The translations under genes and the position numbers were made by a program. The notes under the pieces were generated by a model. It searched no databases and had not been told where the DNA came from. It worked only from the letters and a program-made list of their open reading frames with translations. Below, piece after piece: positions 1-11,100 of a stretch of 64,000 nt of DNA (the first letter of the stretch is position 1; each line of letters opens with the position of its first letter). Origin of the DNA: Paragonimus westermani (Eukaryota; Platyhelminthes; Trematoda; Plagiorchiida; Troglotrematidae). Where the stretch lies: positions 46,067 to 110,066 of the forward strand of contig QNGE01000961.1 of NCBI GenBank assembly GCA_008508345.1, in the 5' to 3' direction.

Positions 1-211
1 CCACGCTAATCCGCGTTTCCTGCGTTTTGCCGAGGCGGTCGCGATTAGTCGTCTCAAGCCAGTGTTGTGTGTACAAAAACAATTATATGTAAGCCTCAGA
101 CTCCCATGGACTTAATCATTCTGTCCTCTTGTTTCTCCACCCCATTTGCTATTTTATTCTTCACCCCCCCATCCAATTAGTGTCATATATATGTTCCTGG
201 TTATTGTTATT

Positions 212-250
212 TGGTACTGAAGAGGCAATACGAAATGCTAGCATCTACCA
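212..250 (+). ncRNA. Hammerhead-ribozyme-like motif, family 2 (decayed stem II)
   Basis: The strand order fits a type I hammerhead. Stem I is TGGTA (212-216) pairing with TACCA (246-250), five perfect pairs. The core is CTGAAGA (217-223, fits CUGANGA) and GAAA (232-235). Stem III is the small hairpin ATG-CTAG-CAT (235-244), and the predicted cleavage site is after C245 in ATC. Stem II (224-231, GGCAATAC) can form only its closing G-C pair, so activity is doubtful. The block from GAAA onwards, including a following GTCTTCTT, recurs at 37063-37098, so this is part of a dispersed repeat and not a chance match. Confidence 0.5.
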
Positions 251-590
251 GTGTCCGTCTTCTTACTGCTATGTTCAAATACTAACTTGATACACTGTGT
301 GAGCCAAGTGGCCAATGACGTAAGGTATGAAATCATCATCAGGAAGACAAAAGCAGGTTCTCAGCGATATCGTCAAAGTCAACTGCATTCACACAGCCTC
401 CATGTGTTGAAATTCAGGAATGTGACGGGTTATTTTGCAGTCACTGTGTACATGTTGTGTAAGAGGTAGTTGCAATGAGATTCCTGTTTTTTCTCTGGAC
501 GTTTTCTGATTTCTCAGTGTTCTGGTTTGGGACAGAAACAAATCAAAAGTCCTGTTGACCTATACCTATATCTTCGGCGTGCTCCCTCAC

Positions 591-686
591 CGTTCATATC
601 CAAAGTATTTTGTTTCAAATATCATCGGGAAAACCTCCAGTAGTTGAAACCCAATTACTACGTTAGTGACTGATGGGAGCGGCAAA
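591..686 (-). CDS. Possible internal exon, unknown product
   Basis: On the minus strand a frame is open from a TTCAG acceptor just above 686 to a GAACG|GTGAGG donor just below 591, giving about 31 residues including the string VTNVVIGFQLLEVFPMIF. The upstream stop in this frame (TGA near 695) lies outside the proposed exon, which fits an acceptor there. The polypyrimidine tract is weak. I recognise no family, and a frame of this length could easily be chance. Confidence 0.18.
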
Positions 687-689
687 CTG

Positions 690-3595
690 AACGTTCTTCA
701 GAACTTTTGAAAGAATGGTCGCTTTGAATACTTTAAGTAGAGAGCATCAGAATAGTGAAGCAATATATATATATAAATAGCCTCATCAAATTCAACTAAA
801 CATGTTTGTTAAGCCACGCTAACATCGCCGTTTAAAACCGATAAATAGCATCTGGTCAGTCAGTTCGGCTGAGACTGTCAAAAGACAGTGGATCGCTGGT
901 TGCAGCCGGTATGTGCCAGCCACTTACATGGTTTCTCAGTATCAAACTGCAAACCATAGTCACTTGACAAGATAGGGTAATATATGCTCTTGGTTCACAG
1001 ATTTCTCAGGGCGTCCTAATGTCTGCGATGGATGTTTCAATAGTGTACTTCCTGTCATATATAACACGAGTCAATAATGTCCAGGGCAATGCATAACCCA
1101 TTCGCTGGACTTTGTTCCCAGAATTCGCATGATGTTAGCAAAGGTTTTCAGTGTGGAGGTTTAAACCTAAGTCTGGCGCAATAGGTTATACAAGCCTAGT
1201 CCAGTTCACTTCTGACCATCACGAGGGAATACATCCACAGAATTCATTTTTTTAACGCCCGCCTACAAGCAGTATGAATTCCACGAGATGAGATTTCAAA
1301 ACTGAAGAGATACCACAATTAAATCTCTAATGTTAGAGTTCGTGGACGATTAGTCTTGGTACAGGAAAACCCCGAATAACTTCCGGATGCGGTCCATTTT
1401 GGTGATCCATTGTGATGAGATACACAAAGACGTCTTATTATTTTATTAGTCGAAAAATAAACAACAAATAAACAAGCATATGAAATGAATCACCCACTAT
1501 TTCACATTAAAAGAATCCGGTAAAAAATAAACGTGTTAACCGACATTTTTTTATACGCTCAATTCTAGAACCGAACGGTCGTTGAGGAGGGTTCAGTCAA
1601 TAGTATCAAAAAGTGGTAACTGAATTTCAACACCTTACGACCATTACTAATGGTCTGGCTGGAAAGACTATCTCAACGCGAAGTCCGCGATAAAATGAGA
1701 GTGATGGTCAAACTGAAGATCTCAAACTCTTTCAATACCAGTTCGTGAGGTGTGGGCAATGAAAACTGAGTGGTTTTTCACAGCAATCGACAGCAAATAT
1801 CCTCTGGACCTGTGAGAATTCAGTATTTGGCCTGTGGATAGTGATCAATGACCTTGGCGAAAGACACTACTTGTCCAGTTAGGTCAAATCGACGACCCCA
1901 CGACACAAGCTTCACCATAAGTCGAAAAAACAGAAATCGTCAAAATTAATGGGCAACTTTCTCTACTAAAAACCATTAGTCGATCTATTTAGTCAAGTGA
2001 ACAAGTAGCAAATTATGCAATCCAACAGTATTTGGCCAAGTTTGTTCTGGCATCGGAGAGACGAAAAACGCTAGAACTGAGAATAGGTAACCGATGAACT
2101 GTACTTCCTGGAACTGTTATAAATCTCACTTGAAAAGCACCTTCTGGACATAATTGTTCCAAATGAGACATTTGTGTAAATGACCCCCTGATACTGCTGT
2201 CATCAACAGACTGAGGTCTGTTTGAAACTGATCAAGAACTGCTGACAGAATTGATGGGCAATAACGCGACATTATTGACTTTGTAAGCTACTGAAGGATA
2301 AGTGATGTGGGGTTCATCTTTCACGGTACAAATTGTAACAACCTAGTTCATACACAGTACACTACATTTTACTCTTTTGACGTTTGCTGCAGCTGAGGAT
2401 TACGGAAAAAATCTTTTTAGAAGCTTTCAAGGATGCGGAAGGATGAATAACGGGCCTTCAGCATAGCCAACGTTTGGTAGCAGACCAGTTTAACTGATAC
2501 CTGATCATAGTTGAGTTGTTTGTCTGATAATAAAACTTTGCATCCCGGTTAGTCAACGAAAGTTCAATGAACATGATTCACTGACAACTTATAGCTTAAA
2601 GAATTCGGTAGAACTCCGGGAACATATATCCTCAGAAGCTTTTTGAGATGCCTGAAAGTTACTGACTCCATTCTACCATCTAACGTTTTCTATGCAAACT
2701 GTTTAATTTCCATCTACATCCAAACTTTATTTTGTTTTTTCTTTTGCTGTACGTCATTAGTTTCATAATTCTAACCACTTTCACGTAGAAGTAGAACCCA
2801 TTTCGTATGGATGGGTTGAGGCGGTACAGAGTGATATCTGGACATCCCGGAACCCCAGTTAGGTGCAATATTGCTCGTCTGCCGTGATTTGCAGGAAACC
2901 CTAGAATTTAGTCTTGGGAGCACGGCTGAGGCGGTACGTATCATATTGCCTTGCATCTAATGAAAGACAGATGTGGTCTTTTTAAAATGATTGAATTTTC
3001 GAGTGTTTCCACAGCACATAATACTCATTTGTTGGTTCACTCTCGGAAATTGAGTAATCCTTAAAAGTATAATATAATGATCTCTCTAAAGGAATGTTAA
3101 AATGGAAATGCCAGAGAAGTACTTTCTTCTGAAGGTGAATACTGTATACGAAATTCTGTGGGTAACATACTTTGGAATTTCCAAATATTCAACCATAATT
3201 CCAATACATTACTGCTTGGACGAGTTGAATGAGCAGTTGCCTCTGGAATAGTTTCGCACGTGCTACACGGAAGATAAACTAGCGTCTTTCTTCGAGCAGA
3301 TCAATTAACGTTTTGGACAGTAGAGTAAAGGTGATGTTCGAGTAACAAGCCATCACGCCACACAACGTTTATATACACCAACTTAAGGTCTATCAAAATG
3401 GACCAACATAAAATCGTGTCTGTTCGGCGACTTGTATTCAAAACAGAACTAAACTGAGCACTGTAGGTTCATCATAGCAGGCTACCTACTCATTTGTATG
3501 TAAAACAAGTTATGGTAAACTTTCACAGTTAATTGATATTCTTTTCCAGCTGACAGCATCTCTCCATATCCATCTGCCAGGCCTTCCTGTTGCAG
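690..3595. other. Intronic or intergenic sequence
   Basis: No recognisable gene. It holds a SINE tail fragment at 1654-1720 and a short plus-strand frame at 3102-3251 (49 codons from an ATG) with no recognised family. A pyrimidine-rich acceptor-like tract lies at 3540-3595. Nothing else structured was seen. Confidence 0.5.
1654..1720 (+). mobile_element. Ribozyme-SINE fragment (tail only)
   Basis: The stretch TCTGGCTGGAAAGACTATCT, followed by GATAAAATGAGAGTGATGGTCAA, matches the tail of the complete copies at 20164-20231 with scattered substitutions. The tRNA-like head and the ribozyme are absent, so this is an old truncated copy or the 3' end of a 5'-truncated insertion. Confidence 0.6.
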
Positions 3596-3761
3596 TTAGG
3601 GCAGCTTAAGAATACAAACCTCAATTTAATTTACAGACATGGAGAAAAATTTGAAATTGTGACAAGCTTTACAATGATGAGTACGATTTCGATTCGAACC
3701 ATCGGACCATCTCCTAGGATGCACTCCTAGCCATGACTTGATGGACTGCAGGTCGCTGGTG

Positions 3762-3815
3762 TGGCCTAGCTGAACGGTTCAACGATGTAGTCTGCTCAAG
3801 GTCTGGTTCGAACAC
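3762..3815 (+). repeat. tRNA-like Pol III promoter (possible second SINE head)
   Basis: TGGCCTAGCTG (3762-3772) fits the box A consensus TRGCNNAGYNG exactly, and GGTTCGAACAC (3805-3815) fits box B closely. The spacing is like that of internal Pol III promoters. The stretch does not fold as a complete tRNA that I can see, and it is unrelated to the ribozyme SINE outside the boxes. A tRNA-derived SINE head or a tRNA relic are both possible; chance cannot be excluded. Confidence 0.3.
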
Positions 3816-4371
3816 ACCATCGTGCCCTATAGAATAACACGTAATAGAATGAGCCAAAACTGAATTAATATTATATCACTGCTGTTCGCAGCCGGATGAA
3901 CATCTATGAGACGAAGAACGTGACACGAAACTGTTTAGTTATCCGTGCATCCACGTTTCTGAGTGTTTTTTTTGAATATGCCTCCAAGCAATTATTGCTA
4001 ACCGACTTACTATTCGCATATACATTACAGCGGACCAGTATCAGGATTTTTTTCTCCGCTCCCATTCACAGTGTAATTATTAAATTTCTCCAGTTATGTC
4101 TTTAAAAACTCGATCGGTTAAACGTGTCCTACTCTGGGTTATAGTTTGACGTCAGCTGTTAGTTGTTGCTTTGCATTAAGAAAATGGGTATCATAGACAA
4201 CGTGATTTCTCACTGTCAACACCAAAAGATTACAACAAAGTAAGATGACCCTTGGATTGTTTGTCTTTGTAACTTTGATCAGCCTTTAATTTGAAATCTT
4301 GCAACATGGCAGCCTAGTTTGATCGACGCAAAATACTCCATCATTCCGTAATCTTCACCTATATACTCTAG

Positions 4372-4572
4372 TCGTTCAGCGCATTCAGTAATCGTTTTGC
4401 CAACGATTTTTTGTCCTCGCTGCATCACAAAAGCGATGGAATATTGCATCTTGCCTCAAATCTCATTCATCGTCCGCGTCTTTTTCAAAATCACTGTACT
4501 GTGAAACGTTCCGATATCGGTAATTGGTTCTTGCAGCAATGCGTTGATAGTGTAAACAGTTTTCTCCTAAAA
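4372..4572 (+). CDS. Possible exon, unknown product
   Basis: A pyrimidine-containing acceptor (CTATATACTCTAG) sits right after an in-frame stop, then 67 codons are open. The product includes FANDFLSSLHHKSDGILHLA and DIGNWFLQQCVDSVN, with a mix of residues that reads like protein. The end is uncertain: GATATCG|GTAATT inside the frame, or CTAAAA|GTGTAA at 4573. Two short candidate exons follow on the same strand behind good acceptors (4689-4738 and 4790-4841), separated by a roughly 50-bp intron of a size common in flatworms. A further open frame precedes it at 3896-4105. No family was recognised. Confidence 0.25.
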
Positions 4573-5263
4573 GTGTAACAACCGAAGTTCTGGTGTTCAA
4601 ATCAGTGAGAAAGCAAACCTCTAATATTCCCCCTCCTTTCAAGCCCCACTTTTACTTTGATTGGTTGATTCTCTAATGCACGTAACCTTCCAGCTTACTG
4701 CAATGCATCGAACAGAAGATCTGTTTCTCTTGAACGGTACGTCCTTTATGTTCTTTTCGAATACTCAACTTGATGCCTTCTTTTCCAGTGCATTGTATGC
4801 TGGTAATGAATACCATAGGTGAATTGCACACTACACCGGTGAGTGAAACTCATCACTGATGAATCAGAGCAAAGATTGGATGTCGAGTCAAGCTTTTGGA
4901 CAGAAGTGGTCAGGGGCAATTAGAATTAATCTGTAGATGCTGCACCGACAGCAATTGTCACAATTCTACTTAAATGCAGGTGCATCACCAGGCATACGGC
5001 TCCCGTGGTCCTTGTCGAATAACGTTAGTTCGAGTATTCACCGTGATTCACGATACTCTCAATACGATATTTTTCTGATGCTCAATTAAACTTGAGCTAT
5101 CAACTGGGCGTTTAACATCAGCAGTCGCCACACAGACAGGTCAAACGAAGTCAGTTTTGCAACCCGCATGCAACTGACTCTCTGAATATTCTGCCAGGAT
5201 TGGTAGCTTGATCAGACGAGGCGGCGAGTTATCACTTGTGATAGTCCTAGTAGGCTGTCTTAC

Positions 5264-5331
5264 CTGAGGCTGCTATTTTGAATAGAAAACTTAAGAGAGA
5301 CTAAACAATGTTCCCAACTGGGGTCCTCCGA
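5264..5331 (-). CDS. Possible internal exon, unknown product
   Basis: A strong minus-strand acceptor (CTGGCTAATCTTCTAG) directly follows an in-frame stop, and the exon ends at a strong CCTCAG|GTAAGAC donor. The 68 bases encode SEDPSWEHCLVSLKF and a few more residues, phase 0 in and phase 2 out. The splice signals are better than most in the window, but the piece is short and unrecognised. It cannot be joined directly in frame to the candidate at 5701-5780, so either an exon between them is missed or one of the two is false. Confidence 0.22.
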
Positions 5332-5700
5332 CTAGAAGATTAGCCAGTGGAAGGACAATCATACTACGTCGTTGGGATTCTAAAATGCCTTTGAAATTTC
5401 GTGGTTTTTAGTGTCCAACACATTATCCATCATGCAACCTTAGAACACAGTTTTACTCAACGGCCCACAGTGAGAGTGTACGTGCGATCCCGTGGCTTTT
5501 CTTTTTTCATCAAAATTCTTCAGCTTTTCACTGAAACTAAGAGAGAGACAAAATCCAAAAGTGAATGGTTCTTCAACATGGTTTTGTCTAGTGAATTACT
5601 GATTAGGCACAAGAGCGGACTTTTTCAACGTAACCTGTCATCAGACAATCAGAAGACCGGCTGCGAACAGAAACTGGTTTGCGCTTTAGCCGCGACTTAC

Positions 5701-5780
5701 CTGATGGAATGACTGAGCACCCATGAAGACTTGAGTTCGATTACAAGGCGGTTAACGAAACTAGTGTGAACTGCGACAGC
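5701..5780 (-). CDS. Possible internal exon, unknown product
   Basis: It is bounded on the minus strand by CCCATTGTTCAG before 5780 and a perfect CCATCAG|GTAAGTC donor after 5701. Only one frame is open, encoding AVAVHTSFVNRLVIELKSSW and a few residues more; a stop precedes the acceptor in that frame. It enters in phase 0, which matches the phase 0 exit of the candidate exon at 8071-8169 upstream on the same strand. No family was recognised. Confidence 0.25.
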
Positions 5781-6119
5781 CTGAACAATGGGAGGTTACT
5801 GCGGAGAAATGACTGACTCGGTGGTTCACCTACCACGGCTTTCGATAACACCGGTGTTAGTTGCACAGCAAATTATACGCAAAGCAATATCACAATATGA
5901 CTTTTACGGCAAGGAAATGCTGTTAATACGGGGTGGTCGTGATCTCCATACTATATACGTATATACAACGGTTTCCGTGTGAACAAATAGTAATCCACGT
6001 GTTATTCTCACTCTCATGTCTGATCTCATACGAACAGTGTTGGATAGTTAATCTACGACTTTATATTTATAAATGAAAATTTACACGCAATCGATAATAG
6101 CTTCAGCAGTCACGTAGAG

Positions 6120-6300
6120 CTGCTGACCAGCCGCTCTCGAAAGGAGGCTCGGGAAAAGTACTTTGCCCTCATTGAGACTTTCCAGTAGTGTATCTTTGCT
6201 AGGATTGGGATTCACTCTCACTGCCCGCTGCACTTGCAAGTAATGGCTAAGTGGCCCAATCGCATTGAGAGGAGACAGTAACTGTCATGACAGCACAGTC
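6120..6300 (-). mobile_element. Decayed ribozyme-SINE, minus copy of an inverted pair
   Basis: Read on the minus strand, this follows the complete SINE in order: linker (around GAGAGGAGACAGTAACTGTC), eroded tRNA-like head, eroded hammerhead region (CAGTAGTGTATCTTTGC on the plus strand against CAGTAGTGCATATCCTTGC in the good copy) and the start of the tail. Box A and the ribozyme core are no longer intact. A plus-oriented copy starts within about 30 bases, so the two face each other as in the younger foldback at 14125-14648. Confidence 0.5.
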
Positions 6301-6312
6301 GAACTTTTACTG

Positions 6313-6440
6313 CCGACCATGAAAAGGATGCGCATTACTAAAGAGACGTAACGAGAGAGAAACTCGAGTCTAATGCTTCTGCATGAAATAAGCAGGTTAT
6401 AGTATCTATGACGATTTGATATTTACCGTCAATTGTGAAT
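6313..6440 (+). mobile_element. Decayed ribozyme-SINE, plus copy of an inverted pair
   Basis: The stretch around AAACTCGAGTCTAATGCTTC (6360-6379) matches the ribozyme 3' half and the start of the tail of the complete copies. The tail then becomes hard to follow. The eroded ribozyme (6332-6376) is described separately. Confidence 0.5.
6332..6376 (+). ncRNA. Degenerate hammerhead with covarying stem I
   Basis: Stem I is GCATTA (6332-6337) with TAATGC (6371-6376), six perfect pairs, although the young copies have GCACTA with TAGTGC. One C-G pair has become T-A on both sides. GAAA (6359-6362) and the short stem III with GTC (to 6370) are kept. The core reads CTAAAGA in place of CTGACGA, losing an essential G, and stem II (6345-6358) is broken, so it should be inactive now. 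Confidence 0.5.
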
Positions 6441-8070
6441 CAGTTCCTGTCCATATAACTCAAAACTCTTTCAATATTAACCAGTAACGTAGACTTTTCG
6501 AAGCCCCGTCTTCTTCTGTCTTCACACTTCTCCCTGCAGCGTTTCGGCATGTTTTGAGGTTAATATCGACAGGTTGGATAATAGACTGCATACTGTAACC
6601 TCTCCTCGCCTACCGCACCGTATCTTTTTGTATTCACCGCTGATTAGGCAGCGGTACACCGCTGGTAAAAATGACCGTTTATAAGTTTTACAACAATTTC
6701 AGATTCAGGGCTACTTCCCATCTTAGGCTTCTCGTGACCACAAGCGGACGATGTGACAGCACGTGACCCGCATGTCAGTCCGACACTGAAATAGTACGAC
6801 TAGCTGAACCAACTGGGCAACTATCTTGTAGATGGTACGTTTTCAACTGGTTTTGGTCCAGTTAGCTAAGTAAAGCTAAGCTGGTATACTGCGGCTTACC
6901 GATCGTTGTACCCACCTAAAATGGTACTACGGCAACAACCGAATTCAGGTGTTTCTGCAGAAACGACGACAGGTCGTAGCAAAGGACGTTCTCGTAGTTG
7001 GTACAAAGGCCGACAGAACTAGCCTCATGAATAAGACAGTTTGGACAAAACACTCCTCTGACACAGTTCCGATAATGTGAAGGCCTAACCTAGTAGCCTG
7101 GTTAGCAAACATTGTACTGGCGTATGCTCGATCTCCCCAGCACCAGGGTCAGGTAGCCTGGGCCTATTACATTGGTCGTCGAACCAGTTTTGGGGAAGAC
7201 CGAGGGCAAGTGGTTCTTCATACTCACTTCAGCGACTGACAGCTTATGCGCTGATTATCGATGTGCATTACTGGATGTAAACGGACAAAACAAAGTCGTG
7301 ACAGCTCAAGTAAGGAGCGGAGTATCGAAATTACTTCCACCGGACGATTAACAACAGAATGCCTTAAGTATAAATTTTAAAAATTTGCAAACTAGAGGAA
7401 CAATGATTGAACTTTACAGGGTTTCTCGCAGTAATCAGGCATTTTGTACCGTTTACAGATCATGCTTCCCTTAATCGAAATGGGCCGTCACGTTGAAATC
7501 CATGAAGCAAACAGTCCCAATCAGAGGTGGTGTTTTCCAGTTTTCAAGGTATCGCTAGCCTAATTCTAATTACTGGGTGTGCGATTTCTAAACTTGAAGT
7601 GAAGCACCGATGAAAGCGATCTTGAGAACGAACTGGTCGCATCAATCAAATAAATTGCACATGTTTAACCGCATTATCCTCTTATCCTCTCTGGGCATCT
7701 GAGAAAAATGAGCTGAAAGTTTGGTGCAGAAAACAACGGGATATTCTGAAATCTCCGGAAACGGCTTAGTTTAACTTTGCCATCAAGGACACTGCATAAA
7801 ATTGAGCTTGCTTGCTTCCGACTGAATCGAACAATTCGGCTACCTAATGACCTACGTAATCTTCTTTTTTACTCATAAAAACGGAAATGTCAAGGTTCAT
7901 TTCAGCATAAAAAACTGTATTTCAGTAAAAACATATACGGACGAATACACAAACTGTTAAATCTTTGGGAAGTTAACCATTTGCTGAGGGAATAGGCTTG
8001 GTGGTTAAGTTCCAGTAACGGATCTATCCGCCTTTAACTCGAGAAGGGGATCACTATTTGGTCTTCTCAC
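6441..8070. other. No gene seen
   Basis: AT-rich sequence without recognisable coding, RNA or repeat features. A 15-base string TATGCGCTGATTATC near 7247 recurs near 10866 and may mark an old dispersed repeat. Confidence 0.45.
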
Positions 8071-8169
8071 CTGTAGAAGGGTAAGCTTACTTTCGATGTT
8101 GTCCTGAGACATGTGATAATGACAGATCGGTGACTGAATGAGGAACCTTACTTCGGGTAATTTTACAAA
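8071..8169 (-). CDS. Possible internal exon, unknown product
   Basis: The frame begins at an AG acceptor directly after an in-frame stop and ends at a strong CCTTCTACAG|GTGAGAAG donor. It is exactly 33 codons, phase 0 in and out, and includes FVKLPEVRFLIQSPICHYHM and KLTLLQ. The acceptor tract is poor in pyrimidines, the main weakness. Phase and strand fit the candidate exon at 5701-5780 as the next one. Unrecognised family. Confidence 0.28.
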
Positions 8170-11100
8170 CTAAACTTCTTCCCAGGATACCGTAAACAAA
8201 GAGGTGACCTAATATTCGTATTCATGGTTCTGAAGATCTCATACAAGCCTTAAGGATCGCTGCTCACTCTTACGATTATCAGCTGAATTAGAGGTCACTC
8301 CTTAAAATTGAACAGTCAATACGGCCAATCTGAGTTCAGGCATGACTTCTCGGTACGGTCTACAGGGTTTTAAACTTCCTTTTGGGACATGTTGTGAGTG
8401 CCAAGACAGTGACTGTGTTTAAAATTCGCTCAAATCCTTACTTCAGTTCTTGTTCTAAATGTCAAACTGTTGTTGGACACACTGCCACTTGCGTATGTTT
8501 GTCCGCCAAATAGCCCATACCTTTCCATCTCATATATTCACCTAAACGTGGAATTGTGTGTAGAGCAGGAGTATGTATTTGATTTTCCATCCCTCTGGTA
8601 CCATCATCAAAAGCTGAGAAGTGCGAATTTCTCTACTGCGAGCAGAGGTTGATTGTCTAAAGAAGAACAGAACCATAGAAACCTGTCGCTTTATACTTCC
8701 TTTCGCTATCATCCGAACTCACCCAATCCACTGAAAGTGTTCAGACGTGATTCACGAGCGGTTGACACAGGCGGCTGAAACGGGACACCGACCAGGATGT
8801 AAAGCCGAAACAAGAAAACTAGGAAAATGGGTGAACAGAGGGTGATTTAGTCTATATGTAATAAAATAAGTTCATAATTAATGGTGGCTTTTGAACTGAG
8901 ACATTTCGGCTAGCCTCTTTTGAGATGAGTAATTAAGTCGGTTCTTATACTTGTTAGCCCTCGGCAGTGGAACGTATCCTTGTGGTAAACACGGTTTAAC
9001 ACGGTCAACCGTGTTGACCAATGCAACATTCGCCGCCAGTTTGAAAAGAACATATAATTATATTCTAAATCTTGTCCTCAGTAGTTTCTGAGTAGTACTG
9101 TGATTTGTCGGTCATCTTCAAAAGACATGATAAATGTCTCGCAAACACCGTTTGAGAAGCACACGTTCAAGACCTCATTCAGATGAAGTTACTGGTGTTA
9201 GTAAACGTGCCAGATGACAGTGTGATTACGGTTGATATAAATTTAACACTGCTTGCAAACAAATATAGCTGTGACGTCAAAAATGATATTCCGTTTGTGT
9301 TCAGCTTGTAGTCGGCGTTCAAATTTCACACGACCTAAAGAAATGTGTTGTGGCGAGTTTGAACAAAAACCGAGCTAAAGTTTGGTGATTCCTCCCGATA
9401 GCCACTGGACGAAAAACCTAGGTGACTACTGCAATAAGCTGTTGTAAAGATGTGCACTATTGGTGAGTACTAATAAAATTGAGACGTGATTCTAATGTTT
9501 CCTTTCGAAGTGAACTAGCCGTAGGGCTAATGTGAACACAATGACCGCTATCAAGTGTGAGTGGCTCCTAATATTATACATAGTGTCATCAAAACGGAAA
9601 AGTCTACCACCAGCGGTATGTTTATAAGCATATTCCTAGTTACAATTACCTGTAAAGATATGAGAACTGACCTGCCGAGTTTTGTTAGCAAAAATCTGTG
9701 ATGCTAGGCGCATTAAGCTTCGCGCTTCTACTCTACAGAATACAATTGGGATGAGTGGATCCCGCTTTTCATACTTTGTAAACCGTAGGTTGTCAGTCCA
9801 CGTGTGCACAAACGAAAATAAAGATATCATAGGCTCCTCAAAGTTTGCGTGGTTTATATTTGAAGCGTGACTCCAAATAATCGTCACTGGTGCTTAGGCA
9901 ACCACCACGGCAATAAGAAGATTAGTATGGGCACCTACAATGCAGTTGGATAGATCCCGCGATAATCAAATGGTTTCTACTCGCTAGCCAACACTAAAGT
10001 TGTCGAGGTCCCGCAGGTGTTGATTCCTCAAGTACGTTGAATTTTCGGCTAGGCAACCAAAAACCCCTCCTGTTTTGGGACTCAAACTAGTTTCAACCGT
10101 TAAAATCCATTGATGTCAGCTCTATATCTGCAATGTAACAGTGACAGAGATGAAGATATTAGACTACGATTAACTTCCTACAACGAGACTCAAATAAGTT
10201 TTTTCAGTTAATTTGGTGTGGTTATAAGATCCTCCAGTTTCCTTATTCATTAGACGCTTCACTTCATGAAAAAAAGGGTGAGTAATATGATAGCCTTTCA
10301 CAGTGTTTCAGTTTCTGACTGTTTTGCAACAGTAGACTGATGCAACAACTGATGGCCTCAAACAATAGTTTCCACTCCAAGAACCCACCAACGGCCGTAA
10401 CACACTCATAGCTGCTGTCACACAACCCCGTTTTGCGATTAATTACATCGTCAGAAAGACTTCAATAACACCCCTTCAAAATATACGCCAAGGTGTGCAT
10501 TTAATTCATTCGTTCGCATCAGCAGTGCAACCACAATAACAGTTTTCGTATGAAATGTGAAACAAACAGGTCTTACATTATTATCGCTAGTCGCGCGAAC
10601 ACAGACTGCAAACTAATATTGATAGCCGGTCGTTTTTGAACGTGCAAAGTGAGGTACTGACAACCGTTAACTAACGTATCTGCAATGCTGAACAGTTTCC
10701 GAGATTTCGGCATTTAGCGGGGCAGTAAACAAAATGCAACATTCATTTAGTGAAGTATAGCTAAAAACAGCTTTGCGACTGAAATCGTTATGCTCTTCTC
10801 TGCGTTGAATGCCCTCATGAGATCGGCTTACAAATTAATGACAGTCAGTTATGCTTATGATCCTATGCGCTGATTATCAAAGTTCTATCTGTTCCAACAA
10901 TGTGCGTTTTTTCTTGCGCAAAAAGCATCAGTCTAGTAACTAACCCAAAGCGCAACAGTTCGAGTGAATTGAAGAAAATGACAACCCAGTGGATCGCGAA
11001 TGTGAAGTGTGTTTTATAACCATCCCACCTAACCTATACTGTTGGCCAGTACACCGTTTGTTTTATGTTAATTTCGCTTCAAGGATACATTACGTTATTA

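Noticed and set aside
4857..4880. CTGATGA as another hammerhead core
   Set aside because: No GAAA at usable distance and no stem I partner.
7246..10880. Shared string TATGCGCTGATTATC at about 7247 and 10866
   Set aside because: Only 15 bases match and the flanks do not align, so no repeat element can be defined.
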